Source of the DNA: Phascolomyces articulosus
Taxonomy: Eukaryota; Mucoromycota; Mucoromycetes; Mucorales; Lichtheimiaceae
Length of the DNA stretch: 64,000 bases
Assembly (NCBI GenBank): GCA_025677815.1
Contig: JAIXMP010000049.1
Coordinates: 62,001-126,000, forward strand
Direction of reading: 5' to 3'
In this document: in pieces, positions 50,006 through 59,701 of the stretch
How the letters are laid out: each line of letters begins with the position of its first letter
How positions within the stretch are numbered: the first letter of the stretch is position 1
The notes under the pieces: model-generated
What the model was told of the DNA's origin: nothing
The model's database searches: none
Seen by the model: the letters and a program-made list of their open reading frames with translations, nothing else
Program-made: the position numbers and the translations under genes

Positions 50006-51046
50006 TTTATTGGCAGTATTATTTTATCTATGTTATATACGCATGAAGGAACATGTCTGAATCACACGAACATCTAAAAGAACAAAATGTTTTACATTTA
50101 CACACGTATCTTCTAAGTTTGTAGTTTATTTCCTATATGGCTAGCCTCTACGGATTACCCAGTTCATGCAATGAAATCTATTATATACTATCAAAAATAT
50201 CATATAACCCAACATTATTATTGATTTAACACAGAGTTGCTCATTAGTTGTAAGAAACATAACTCATTTACAATTTGATATGAGAGAGGAGATACTATTT
50301 AATCCTATGCTAACATAAAGAAGATGCATCTAAAAGCGACCGATTCTGTTTTTCTAAGCAAAAGGTTTTCATATTGAACGAAACCATATGCCCGATTGAA
50401 CAAATATGAATTTTGCAACGAAATTTCCTCCAAAATCCTATAAAATGAGCTAGTGATGGTTTATATCAAGAAATAAGTGATTTTTGATTTCTGCGCATTG
50501 GGTAAATTTCTGCGCGTTCGTTCCAAAATCTATCACGCAAGTTTACATTTATGTAGTCTCCTCAAACCTCCTTCGAGCTCCTTCAAGGCTCTCCAAGCTC
50601 CTCCAAAGCTTACTCCTAATTTCTCTTTAATCTTGCTCAAACATACACATTTTCCTCACTCAAATCATTTTTGAATTTTAACCAATGCCAAAAGCTTCTG
50701 ACCGCCAATGGACTCTTCCTCAAGTCGACAATGCCATTAAATCTTGATGTCGCGTGAGGTAAGTGGAGTTCGTGTTGTTGATAAATGTGCCAACGCGCAA
50801 AAATCAAAAATCAATTTGAGAACCCCTAATATAATGGTAAGACATATACATATGAGCATATATATATATATATATATGTGTGTGTGTATGTGTGTGCGCT
50901 TTTATACACGTATTATCCAAAGTGTGAGCACCATGTTCATTTTTTGCTTGGGTTTTAAAATTTTCTTGGACATCAAATCCGTACCAGGCTGGTGGTTGCA
51001 GGAAATGATGTAATTGAAATTGAAAAGCGAAAGGTGAGTTTTTTTA
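50006..51046. repeat. Left long inverted arm of the recombinase element
   Basis: Pairs with 53538-54257. The segment 50083-50309 matches 53932-54158 without any mismatch by eye over 227 nt. The outer about 75 nt and the inner half are diverged (about 80-90 percent by eye) with small indels; the right arm has 35 extra bases relative to this one near 50410. The inner part (50900-51046) shares CGTATTATCCAA, GTGAGCACCATGTTCATT and TTTTCTTGGACA with the right arm. A 336-bp insertion interrupts this arm. Confidence 0.85.
50478..50813. mobile_element. 336-bp insertion with 23-bp terminal inverted repeats inside the left arm
   Basis: Absent from the right arm, where the flanking sequence is nearly continuous. 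The left end TGATTTTTGATTTCTGCGCATTG (50478-50500, 23 nt) is the reverse complement of 50791-50813 with two mismatches. A second GCGCG copy follows at about 50511. The interior contains a short open frame from the ATG near 50684 (begins MPKASDRQWTLPQVD), stopping after about 20 codons, perhaps the leftover 5' end of a parent transposon gene. Fits a MITE. No clear target-site duplication. Confidence 0.6.
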
Positions 51047-51362
51047 ACAAAGTTAAAAAAGGCAACGTTTTTTCAAGGAGTATATACCATTTAGAATAAA
51101 TATATAGGTAAGATACGTATTTGAAAAGAAATGATCATTTTTTATCATAAAGTCTTTCATTGTCTCACAAATCCTCTTAATTGACACCTAATCCAAATAG
51201 TATATCGTCCTTTTTTCTCCTTCAATTGATACCAAATCATTTCCCTGTTTACTATGCAACATAGTCAACAAGGTATGTCTAGTGACAGAAGCAGCCAACT
51301 CTCCCACCATAATCCTATGCTTTAACTCCAATCTGTGCCAATACTTAAAAGTGTGACCATAG

Positions 51363-53437
51363 GGAAACTGCCCAAGTACTTATATCAGACAGAACTCAAG
51401 TGAAGTTACATTTGGTCCTAAAATGTATCTTCTCAAGGTATAGCATAATGCTGTCTATATATATGTATATATAGTGGGATATTTGTTATTGTAGCGATTG
51501 ATGTAATGTCCATTTATGAAATTACTAGAACTTTTGTGATAGAAAGGGATATGACGATATTGCTACCGAAGCAAAGCTAATTGATTTTTTGAACGAAGTA
51601 ATACCAGCCAGAAACCGAAAAAAAGGACTTGATGCAGATGGCAATCTTTATGCACCCGGTGAAAATTCAGTCAAACAGTATATAAATGCCATATGCAATC
51701 TTCATAGAAAACAAGTATCCGACGGGAGATCCACAGAGACAAACATTCGTGGTAGCCGACTCAATACTTGGATGAAACGGTATTTGGATAACTAGTATCA
51801 ATATAATCATGAACACTATGTCGACCGTGCCAAAAACACTGATGCAGACAGTTATTCTCCGGAAGGATTGTTTCGTATTCCAATGTATTATTTTAACGAA
51901 GGAACAGAAAAGGCATTCCGTAATCGAGCTATGTTCCTCCTAATGCATCATATGCTTTTACGTGGTGAATCTAGTCGTGAGATGGAATTAACCGACTTGT
52001 TTCTACTTGATTTTGCAAACGAAGGATCTATCGAGTGCTCTGTCCTTGCATTTCATATTAACCATGAAAAGCAAACCACGTTTAGAAACATTCAGTATGC
52101 TAGAACCATCAGAAACGGGGACCATCACGTGTGTGCCTTTGGTGGACTAGCTTTGTATCTTTTTTATCGATGGCATATATTCAATGAGCAATTCCCAAAC
52201 TTCAACTCGAATGACAAATGGTTCCAGATCAAAATAGCCAAAACAACCACGCCAACGACGGGTATGTGCCCTCGCCACCATTACAACGTCATGAAGGAAG
52301 CATTCGAAAAATGCAAAGTCAGTATTCGAAAGGTGACACATGCATGGCGTGGCACTGGAGCAAGACACGCCAAAGCCAACGGTGCAACTGAGGCAAATCT
52401 GCAACGCCATGGTCGTTGGAACATGCAGAGTATGGAATCGTGTTACCTCTCCACTTTGCCTCGAGATTCCATTTGTATTATTAATGGTTTCTTAAACCGT
52501 GGTGATTTCTATCTCCACCATGGCAAGCTTCCTGTTCCAGAATCATTGCAGAAAAAGGTGTTCCCGGAGGCAGATGAATGGCTACGACGCGTTATCTCTG
52601 ACGAGGCACAAAAATCGTCTTTGTGTGCTGAGGCATTTCTCAAGTTGCTAATAAAAATGCGTGGGATCTTGATCCAAGATGCTATTGCATTTAGTATGGA
52701 TCATCCTGATAACACCATTTTCCACCATCCATTATTTCAAGACCCAGAATTCATTGCATATGAACGGCGTTGTTGGTCCCTTTGCGTCTTCAAGGGGAAC
52801 CAGAGAACGTGATCCTTTCTAGGGCAATGCCAGCTGTTTATCAGTTGTTGAGGCAGATGAATGATAAGATCAATTACAACCAAGCCTTTCTTCAGGATCG
52901 CCTCCGCCGCCAGGATAAACAACCAAGTTCTACTGGAGGAGCTTTGGGTGCTCAAATCGCTGAACTTCAAAAAAGTATTGATTGGACACGTGCTATATTC
53001 AATTTTATCGGTTCCGGGGTAATACCATTCACATCATCGTCGTCGTCGTCATCTCTTCCACCTGCACTCCGAAACAATCAATCACAATAGCAGCAATACC
53101 AATACCGCCTTGACCGCAATATTGTTTCTGTTGTATATGCATGGTGTGAGGGGTATGTCGGTTTGCAGCCTGGTTTGCCATCTGTAGTAGAACTAGATAG
53201 AAAGTATGATACGAAACGGAGAAATGAACACGCAGGTTAGTTTAATACTTTTCTTCAATTGTACCATTTATTTATGATGTTGCGAAATTATATACTAACA
53301 TTTAGATATTTTTGATAGAACGCCAATGCTACTCTCGTCGCTTTGTGATGATTAGAATATTGGAGAAGAAAAAAGAACAGAATAGAAGGCACAATCGCTT
53401 TGTGCATTGTCTCACAAATTTAAAAATAAATAAATAA
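51363..53437 (+). pseudogene. Crypton-type tyrosine recombinase (Ndc10-like + GCR1_C-like), interrupted
   Basis: Visible exons: 51363-51437, 51529-53235 (with breaks) and 53319-53437; introns 51438-51528 and 53236-53318 have good splice ends and keep frame. The true start is unclear; an ATG at 51254 is not in frame without an extra join. The N-terminal part (TFGPKMYLLKNFCDRKGYDD across the first intron) is SAM-like core binding. Catalytic residues of the tyrosine recombinase are all present: Arg in LLRGES (51961-51963), His-x-x-Arg in THAWRGTGAR (52339-52350), Trp in RHGRWN, and Tyr in ESCYLSTLP (52444-52446). The tail (YRLDRNIVSVVYAWCEGY, then YSRRFVMIRILE) is a GCR1_C-type DNA-binding region. 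Breaks: in-frame TAG at 51793, a frameshift at about 52770, and TAG at 53088. Otherwise open and well preserved, so inactivation looks recent. Confidence 0.82.
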
Positions 53438-53537
53438 TATGTTGTTAAAAGAATCATTGAAGGTTTAACCACATATTCAATTTTTCATTATTATATCACT
53501 TGTTTTTTTTTTACCTATCTCATTTATACCACGCGTA

Positions 53538-54257
53538 CAAAAAAATACTCATCTTTCACTTCTCAATTTCAATTACATTATTTCCTGCAAACACGGATTT
53601 GGTGTCCAAGAAAATTTTAATAAATGAACATGGTGCTCACACCGTTGGATAATACGTATATAAAAACAAACACATACACACGCATATATATATCCACATA
53701 TGTATGTTATTACCATTAGATCTCATTTTTTCTTTATATAAACCATCATTCGCTCATTTTATAGGATTTTGGAAGAAATTTCATTGCAAAATTCATCATC
53801 GCGAAAAATAGTTCTGTTCGTCATGAAAAACATATTTGTTCGATCGGGAATATGGTTTCGTTCAATATGAAAATCTTTTGTTTACTTAAAAACAGAATCA
53901 GTCACTTCTAGATGCTTTTTATTTATGTTAACATAGGATTAAATAGTATCTCCTCTCTCATATCAAATTGTAAATGAGTTATGTTTCTTACAACTAATGA
54001 GCAACTCTGTGTTAAATCAATAATAATGTTGGGTTATATGATATTTTTGATAGTATATAATAGATTTCATTGCATGAACTGGGTAATCCGTAGAGGCTAG
54101 CCATATAGGAAATAAACTACAAACTTAGAAGATACGTGTGTAAATGTAAAACATTTTGATCTTTTAGTTGTTCGTGTGATTAAAAAAGTTTCATGTTCCA
54201 GTACATACAAATCCTTCATGCGCATACAACATAGATAAAATAATTCTGCCAATAAAA
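53538..54257. repeat. Right long inverted arm of the recombinase element
   Basis: Reverse complement of the left arm 50006-51046, without the 336-bp insertion. Relative to the left arm it carries about 35 extra bases (about 53792-53828, with GCGATGATGAA-like and TCGCGAAAAATAG words). It starts about 100 nt after the recombinase stop codon. The outer edge is CTGCCAATAAAA at 54246-54257, immediately followed by a second CTGCC. Confidence 0.85.
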
Positions 54258-56631
54258 AGACTGCCATTTTCTATATTTTAATAGAAATATAATATTGTAA
54301 TATTATGTGTAAAATGCCTTTTCTTTACTGTCATCACGAATGATGGTATTGATCCAGTTGGGCAATATAATTTTTTATCTGGAATAATAAAATCAGATGG
54401 CAGCCAATTGCATACTTCTTGTTCTGCATAAAATTCAGATGACCATAATAAATGTCTCTCACAGTCAAACAAATTGAGTTTTGAGAATATTTTTTTTGAA
54501 ACTAGTAGCTAGTTAAAACATTGAAAGCATGAGTTTTCTCACGCTTTCATATAAATACAGCACAATCTTTCATCATCATTATGGGCTTTTCAAGTAAAAA
54601 AAAAAGAGCGAGAATTATCCATCACAAGCCAACGAAATATATAAAAAGAAGCGCCTTTTTTGTTGTTATGGTTATTATCTATATAAAGACGAAGATTGAT
54701 AAAATGACGAAATGAAGTAAGGATGAAATTGATCCGGATAAGATCAAGAAATGGGCTGGGTATATAAGAATACAATGACACCCGAACCATGGATCGACAT
54801 CTTATGTTTCTTAACACTTCATGGTGCATGAATTCCCTTAAACGACCATTCATGTTAGTAGCTAGGTGAGTGAGGAGTTATTTATTTGAATGAGTCATTT
54901 CACATCTTTGGACGTATAAGCTTACAGTTCTGTAAAAATGATAATAAATAAAAATTCAAAAAGGGTAACACGAGAATAAAAAAGCTTATGGTTTACTATT
55001 GCCTGAGAATATTATTATTTAGTTAGAAAGCCTTCTCTCCTCTTATGCTTCTTTTTTTACTATATCCAGAGAAGGAGATTAGAAATATTTGTCATGATTG
55101 AGATTATCAGTAAATTCATTATAATAAAGATGTATGTATGAACTTGATGATGATAATAAGTGATGAATACATCATGATAGTTATTACTAACTTATATTTG
55201 TTTTTTTCACGTCAAAATAAATTTGTTGGGTATTCTACTTTTCTCGTGAGAAGAAAAATATATAATAAATACACGTGGATGATGGGATCCTGATTAATAA
55301 ACATAGGTTCAAGATTTGGTCGATTCAAACCAATTCTTATGAAATCATCCGGTTTTTTAATTCATCATTCATGTTTATTCCATAAGACAAAAAGAAATTT
55401 TTTGTCATAAAGTGGTGCGACAAGACAGGAGGGATCATCCGACCCGTTCTGATAGATTTTCGTTCTTTTTTGTCCCTTAAAAATTATATAACATGATAAT
55501 CACTGCTGCATCTTACTACTACTACTACGTCAGTGCATTCATCAATAGAATGATACATCATCTGATAGATTTTTCATCACTACGTTGGTAAGCCACCATT
55601 ATTATCATTAAAACAAAAAGAACCATCATCTATGGATATCAAATACTACTTTTGATTTATAACATATATATAACAAAATGAGTCATTTATTATATTCCCT
55701 AAACAATGGAAATGTCCTTGATGTATTATTGAATAAGCAGCGCCACTTTTTAACAACAACCCATGCTTAGCAAAAAAAAAAAAATTACTTAAACCAATAA
55801 ATATATTTTTCCACTTGAACGTGCGCAACGTACTTAATAAGCAATGTGACAATATAATAGACAACAATAAAATGATCCGACGAAAAGCTTTTTGTATTAA
55901 ATGATTTACCGTCATCGGAAACGAAAAAGAAACTCAAACCATGAATGAATCGAAAAAGAACAAAAGAAACCTCATCATTTGTCTCATCGGGTTTTAACTC
56001 GGGCCGGTGATTATTTTTGCATATTTTATATAAGAAATTAAAAATAGCTCAACACAATCCTCCTAAGATTTGATTTGTCAACTTGAGAAAGAAAATAGGA
56101 GCACTTACTAGAAAGAAATACGTTTGAAAGGCGTAAAACATTTTACATAGCTCCTTGGCGAAATTCTAAAATATATTTGATCATCATCATCATCATCGGA
56201 ACAAGGAGGAGAAGGGTCCAATGGTTTGCGGAGAAGATGGGGTGTGTATGTGTGGGTATAGGTGTCGTTTATCCATAAAAGAAAAAAAAAACAAACGTCA
56301 CTATATTCTGACTCATAACTTTCAGACGGCGTTTTTTTTTTGTATAATAATAAGCATAGAGTGAGTGAATTTTGTATTATTCAAACAAAGAGTTGTGAGT
56401 GTTGAGTGTGTGTATTAAGTAAAAATAATTTCTTTTTTTCTCTTTTTTTCTCTTGCTTTATAATTATGAGCTTTTAAAAAAAAAGTCTCTTTAATAATTA
56501 CTATTTTTTATTTATAAAAAGGACCCACCCACCTCTTCTTATTTTCTCTTTTTCTTTAACAAGAATTTATTTTTTATATTACCAAACTACCCCAAATTCT
56601 ATATTACCATTTACTTTTCCCCCCATTCCCA
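54258..56631. other. 2.4-kb spacer with one protein-like fragment
   Basis: Minus-strand 54278-54500 encodes a protein-like phrase in an open frame (LFDCERHLLWSSEFYAEQEV, NWLPSDFIIPDKKLYCPTGS) ending 20 nt from the element edge, with no ATG. It may be a gene fragment. Frames 54590-54853 and 55646-55915 are unconvincing. The last about 300 nt are the promoter and leader of the W2-domain gene, with T-rich and CT-rich tracts. Confidence 0.45.
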
Positions 56632-56802
56632 ATGGATATTAGCTGTTTTAAACCTATTACTGTTAGCTATTATTTTCATCAACAAGAACAAGAAGCAGAA
56701 GCATGGCAAGTATTCCTTGGCAACAACAACAACAACAGCATTTTTATTATTCCCAACAACAACTCCCACTACCACCTCAACCTCAACCAATTACATTACT
56801 AG
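56632..56802 (+). promoter_or_regulatory. Upstream ORF overlapping the W2-domain gene start
   Basis: An ATG at 56632 opens a 56-codon frame ending in TAG at 56800-56802, out of frame with the main ORF and running past its start at 56703. The upstream ATG has a weak context (C at -3, G at +4), whereas the main ATG has a strong one (A at -3, G at +4). Such a layout makes main-ORF output depend on leaky scanning. The leader length is not known, so its inclusion in the transcript is inferred from proximity (71 nt). Confidence 0.45.
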
Positions 56803-58829
56803 GAGGCATTCGACAAAAGAGACTTTCACCGCATGAGTTAATCAAGATGCTTTACGAACCTACACTTATAGAAGACAACGCTAGTAACTCTTCATCCATG
56901 GAATCATTTACTACCTCCACTTCTTGTACAACCACAACAGATGATTCTGAATGTTCATTGTCGTCTTTAAGAAAACATAATAATCATTTACACCATCTTC
57001 ACCCTGAACAACAACAACAAAAACAACGAGGTCACAACAACAAGAACCATCATGGTGGTAGTAGCAATACAAGTACAAGTAGTCATGAAAGTACCAGTCA
57101 TACAAGTAAAAAACGACGTTCCTACCATTTATTATTAAGAGAAATTCGACGTTTACGAGCTGAAAACGATGGATTAAAACAAATGGTCGATACCATGAAA
57201 CAAGATTTACGTTTTGAAAGAGAATCTCGTCACATTTCAGAACAATGTCATCAAAAATATTATACAGAATCATCCGATCGACAAATTGAATTAGAGGTCG
57301 ATGTCATGGACAAGGAAAAAGAAATTGAAGATTTAAAAGAACGTATAACTGAATTGGAACTCGTTTCTTCCCCCTTGTCAACACCTACACCTACATCCAC
57401 ACCAGTTTTATCAACGAATAATAATAATCATCATCATAGCAACCGTTGGGGTTGTTTTGAATTTGATATAGACGATGAATTATTTTGTCAACCGATTATG
57501 GGAGAATCCGCTACACCTGATCCACTCACTCGATTATCATCATCACCTCAAGATTCCAGTAGTAGCAGTGAAGAAGAATCCGATGAAGAAAAAGTCAAAG
57601 ATGATGATGACGATGACGACGACGACGATGAAACATCCAAGATTTCAGACGACGAGAAATTTGAACAATTAGCCACTTCTTATTTACATCAAGCCATGAT
57701 TTCCAAATTAACCTCTGCACGTGCCAATTTGGAATTAGACGATTTAATGCTTAAATATGATCCTTCCCCTGCCGTTGTCTTACGTATGTTGGCCACTTCC
57801 TTTGTCGTATGGGTGAATAATGTCGTTTCTAATGAAGATGAGCATAATGCTGTCAAAGCTTTGGCCAATGGTGTTACTGAAGGCTTTTTGAATTTTTGGA
57901 AGGCAATTTTGGAAAAACATGTCCATGATGATGATGATCAATGTCAGTTTTTAAATGAAGCTGAACGTATTTTGGATCATAACAAACAACAACAAAATGA
58001 TCAAGTCATTAAAGTTACCAGTATTACCATGGATGGTCTTGTGGATAATTTCCATCGTCTTTTAGTCATGCTTTATAAATACGATATTGTGGACGGAGAA
58101 GCCATTACACGTTGGTGGAATTCGGTGGTTGAAAACAAGGATGATCAACAAATTGGGTGTCGATTACGTGGTGTCACAAAAGCATTTACTCAATGGCTGA
58201 ATGAAGATGAATCTGACGATGATGATGAATCTGATGACGACGATGACGACGATGACGACGATGACAACATTTTTATCGATGAAGAAATTGATGAATTTGA
58301 TCATAGTAGCGATGAAGAAGAAGACGTTATTGATGATGAAGGAAATAAGATTGATTTAGAAATGACAAGCGATAGTGATACTGTCATTGATCAACAACTA
58401 CATCACCATCATCATCAAGATGATCCAATGGCTGTAGAAGACAGCAAGACGTTGAATCGTATTTTAGAGGAGGATCGTCAATATTGTGCTTGTCAATTTG
58501 AAGTACAAAACAAAGACGATTGTATTACCATTCACCAAGATAAAAACGTTCATCAAGAGAACGTTCAAGATATTAATAATAATAATAATAATAATCATTC
58601 TATTAATCATACCAACAACAACAAAAGTAACAATTACAACAATGCACATAGTATACAACAACAACAACAACAACAGCCATCATCTACAGCTACCACGATC
58701 ACTTCTGAAATATCAGAAACTCCTTGTAAATGTCAACCTTTATATACAACAACATTACCTTGTACCCCTTCTTCCCCTTCAGATTTAGTGGAAAAGAAAC
58801 CAAAAAAATCCGTTCGCATCCTATTGTAA
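56703..58829 (+). CDS. W2 (eIF5C)-domain protein with coiled coil, 708 aa
   Basis: Single exon. Layout: Gln-rich N-terminus; Ser/Thr- and His-rich linker; a coiled coil at about residues 139-222 (RSYHLLLREIRRLRAEN ... EKEIEDLKERITELELV); an acidic Asp run; then an all-helical region at about 318-505. That region matches the W2 domain of eIF2B-epsilon, eIF5 and 5MP/BZW: FLNFWKAILEKHVHDDDDQ, FHRLLVMLYKYDIVDGEAIT, then RWWN and the closing FTQWLNEDE with acidic residues. W2 domains bind eIF2-beta and eIF1A and tune start-codon selection or eIF2 recycling. The nucleotidyltransferase part of eIF2B-epsilon and the zinc domain of eIF5 are both absent. The rest is acidic and Asn/Gln/His-rich, ending in basic KKPKKSVRILL. 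Function as a translation regulator is inference. Confidence 0.75.
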   Translation: MASIPWQQQQQQHFYYSQQQLPLPPQPQPITLLGGIRQKRLSPHELIKMLYEPTLIEDNASNSSSMESFTTSTSCTTTTDDSECSLSSLRKHNNHLHHLHPEQQQQKQRGHNNKNHHGGSSNTSTSSHESTSHTSKKRRSYHLLLREIRRLRAENDGLKQMVDTMKQDLRFERESRHISEQCHQKYYTESSDRQIELEVDVMDKEKEIEDLKERITELELVSSPLSTPTPTSTPVLSTNNNNHHHSNRWGCFEFDIDDELFCQPIMGESATPDPLTRLSSSPQDSSSSSEEESDEEKVKDDDDDDDDDDETSKISDDEKFEQLATSYLHQAMISKLTSARANLELDDLMLKYDPSPAVVLRMLATSFVVWVNNVVSNEDEHNAVKALANGVTEGFLNFWKAILEKHVHDDDDQCQFLNEAERILDHNKQQQNDQVIKVTSITMDGLVDNFHRLLVMLYKYDIVDGEAITRWWNSVVENKDDQQIGCRLRGVTKAFTQWLNEDESDDDDESDDDDDDDDDDDNIFIDEEIDEFDHSSDEEEDVIDDEGNKIDLEMTSDSDTVIDQQLHHHHHQDDPMAVEDSKTLNRILEEDRQYCACQFEVQNKDDCITIHQDKNVHQENVQDINNNNNNNHSINHTNNNKSNNYNNAHSIQQQQQQQPSSTATTITSEISETPCKCQPLYTTTLPCTPSSPSDLVEKKPKKSVRILL

Positions 58830-59503
58830 ATAGAAATAAAAAAACTTAAAGTTTCCCCTCCCCGCACACATTCCAACTACCAATCAATTTTTGATATTTT
58901 TTTTAGTCGCACTATTTTTTTTTTTTTACATACGCAAATTATATACACACTTACAAACAATTTTACATAGTCTTTTTTTTTCACTTTCTCTCCCCCCCCA
59001 ACATATACATTATCCCCAATTGGTAAATATCTATTTTCTGCTAAGCAAATCATATAAAAAAATAAATAAATAAATTACGCATTTTTTTTTAAAAAAAAGG
59101 GTGGCACGTCATTCGTGTGCCAAGTAATATATATTTTTTTACATTATTTTTTAACGTTTTTGGATATGTCAATTGAATCGATATAGAATGAATGATGACC
59201 TGTTGACTGATGATGTTATTTTGGTGGCGATAATTACATTTCTCTGATCACTATAGAGATAATGGCGCCTCTCTCGAGTTTTTCTTTGAGTATATATAGA
59301 GTGGGATCGAAAATGTAATTCTGATCTACTTGACACATTTTATTTTCTTTAACCTATTTTTTTTTTATTTATCTACTATCTACATATATATATATATATC
59401 TCAATCATATACTTATACAAATCGTATACATACCCTCAATTATATATATACTTTATCTCAATTCACACACACACACACACTCTATATATATATATCGAGC
59501 ATC
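58830..59503. other. Spacer with W2-gene 3' flank and WWE-gene promoter
   Basis: No gene seen. TATATATAGAG at about 59291 is a likely TATA element for the next gene, about 210 nt before its ATG. (CA)n at about 59465-59480 and (TA)n runs lie in its leader. Confidence 0.5.
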
Positions 59504-59701
59504 ATGGCATGGTTGGTACATGGACAATACAATAAGTGGTGGCCTTTGGATCTGGCATCGATGAATATCTTGGAAGATATGTTTCGAAATAATGTCTCCA
59601 GTAATGTGTTTTTACCCTATTTTGGTGGTATTGCTTATTGTAGTCCAGGGAATTGTATGATGGTATTCCAAGGAACTCGTTATACGATCGCTAGACAATA
59701 G
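59504..59701 (+). CDS. 65-residue WWE-domain-like miniprotein
   Basis: The ATG at 59504 is the only Met codon in a frame that is otherwise translated TA/CA repeat upstream. The whole 65-residue product resembles one WWE domain: Trp3 with WLVHGQYNKWWPLD at the start, MNILEDMFRNN (the iLE helix), LPYFGGIAY, then MMVFQGTRYTIAR at the end, matching the usual closing M-Q...T-G-x-x-R-x-I-x-R pattern. WWE domains bind ADP-ribose derivatives (iso-ADP-ribose) and occur fused to ubiquitin ligases or PARPs. A stand-alone one could act as a reader or decoy; that is inference. No intron. A TATA box and leader are present, so it appears to be an independent gene rather than an exon of a neighbour. Confidence 0.6.
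   Translation: MAWLVHGQYNKWWPLDLASMNILEDMFRNNVSSNVFLPYFGGIAYCSPGNCMMVFQGTRYTIARQ

Larger units (their letters stand above)
50006..54257 (+). mobile_element. Crypton-like tyrosine-recombinase element with long inverted repeat arms
   Basis: A 4.25-kb unit: a left arm (50006-51046), a central recombinase gene on the plus strand (about 51363-53437), and a right arm (53538-54257) that is the reverse complement of the left arm. The gene type is that of fungal Cryptons (Ndc10-like tyrosine recombinase plus GCR1_C-type tail). The arms begin and end with TTTTATTGGCAG / CTGCCAATAAAA. The unit fits snugly around the gene: about 300 nt from left arm to first recognised exon and 100 nt from stop codon to right arm. 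Cryptons normally lack terminal inverted repeats, so either this is a distinct subtype or the arms are another repeat into which a Crypton landed. No target duplication was identified. The copy is probably inactive in coding terms. Confidence 0.65.
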
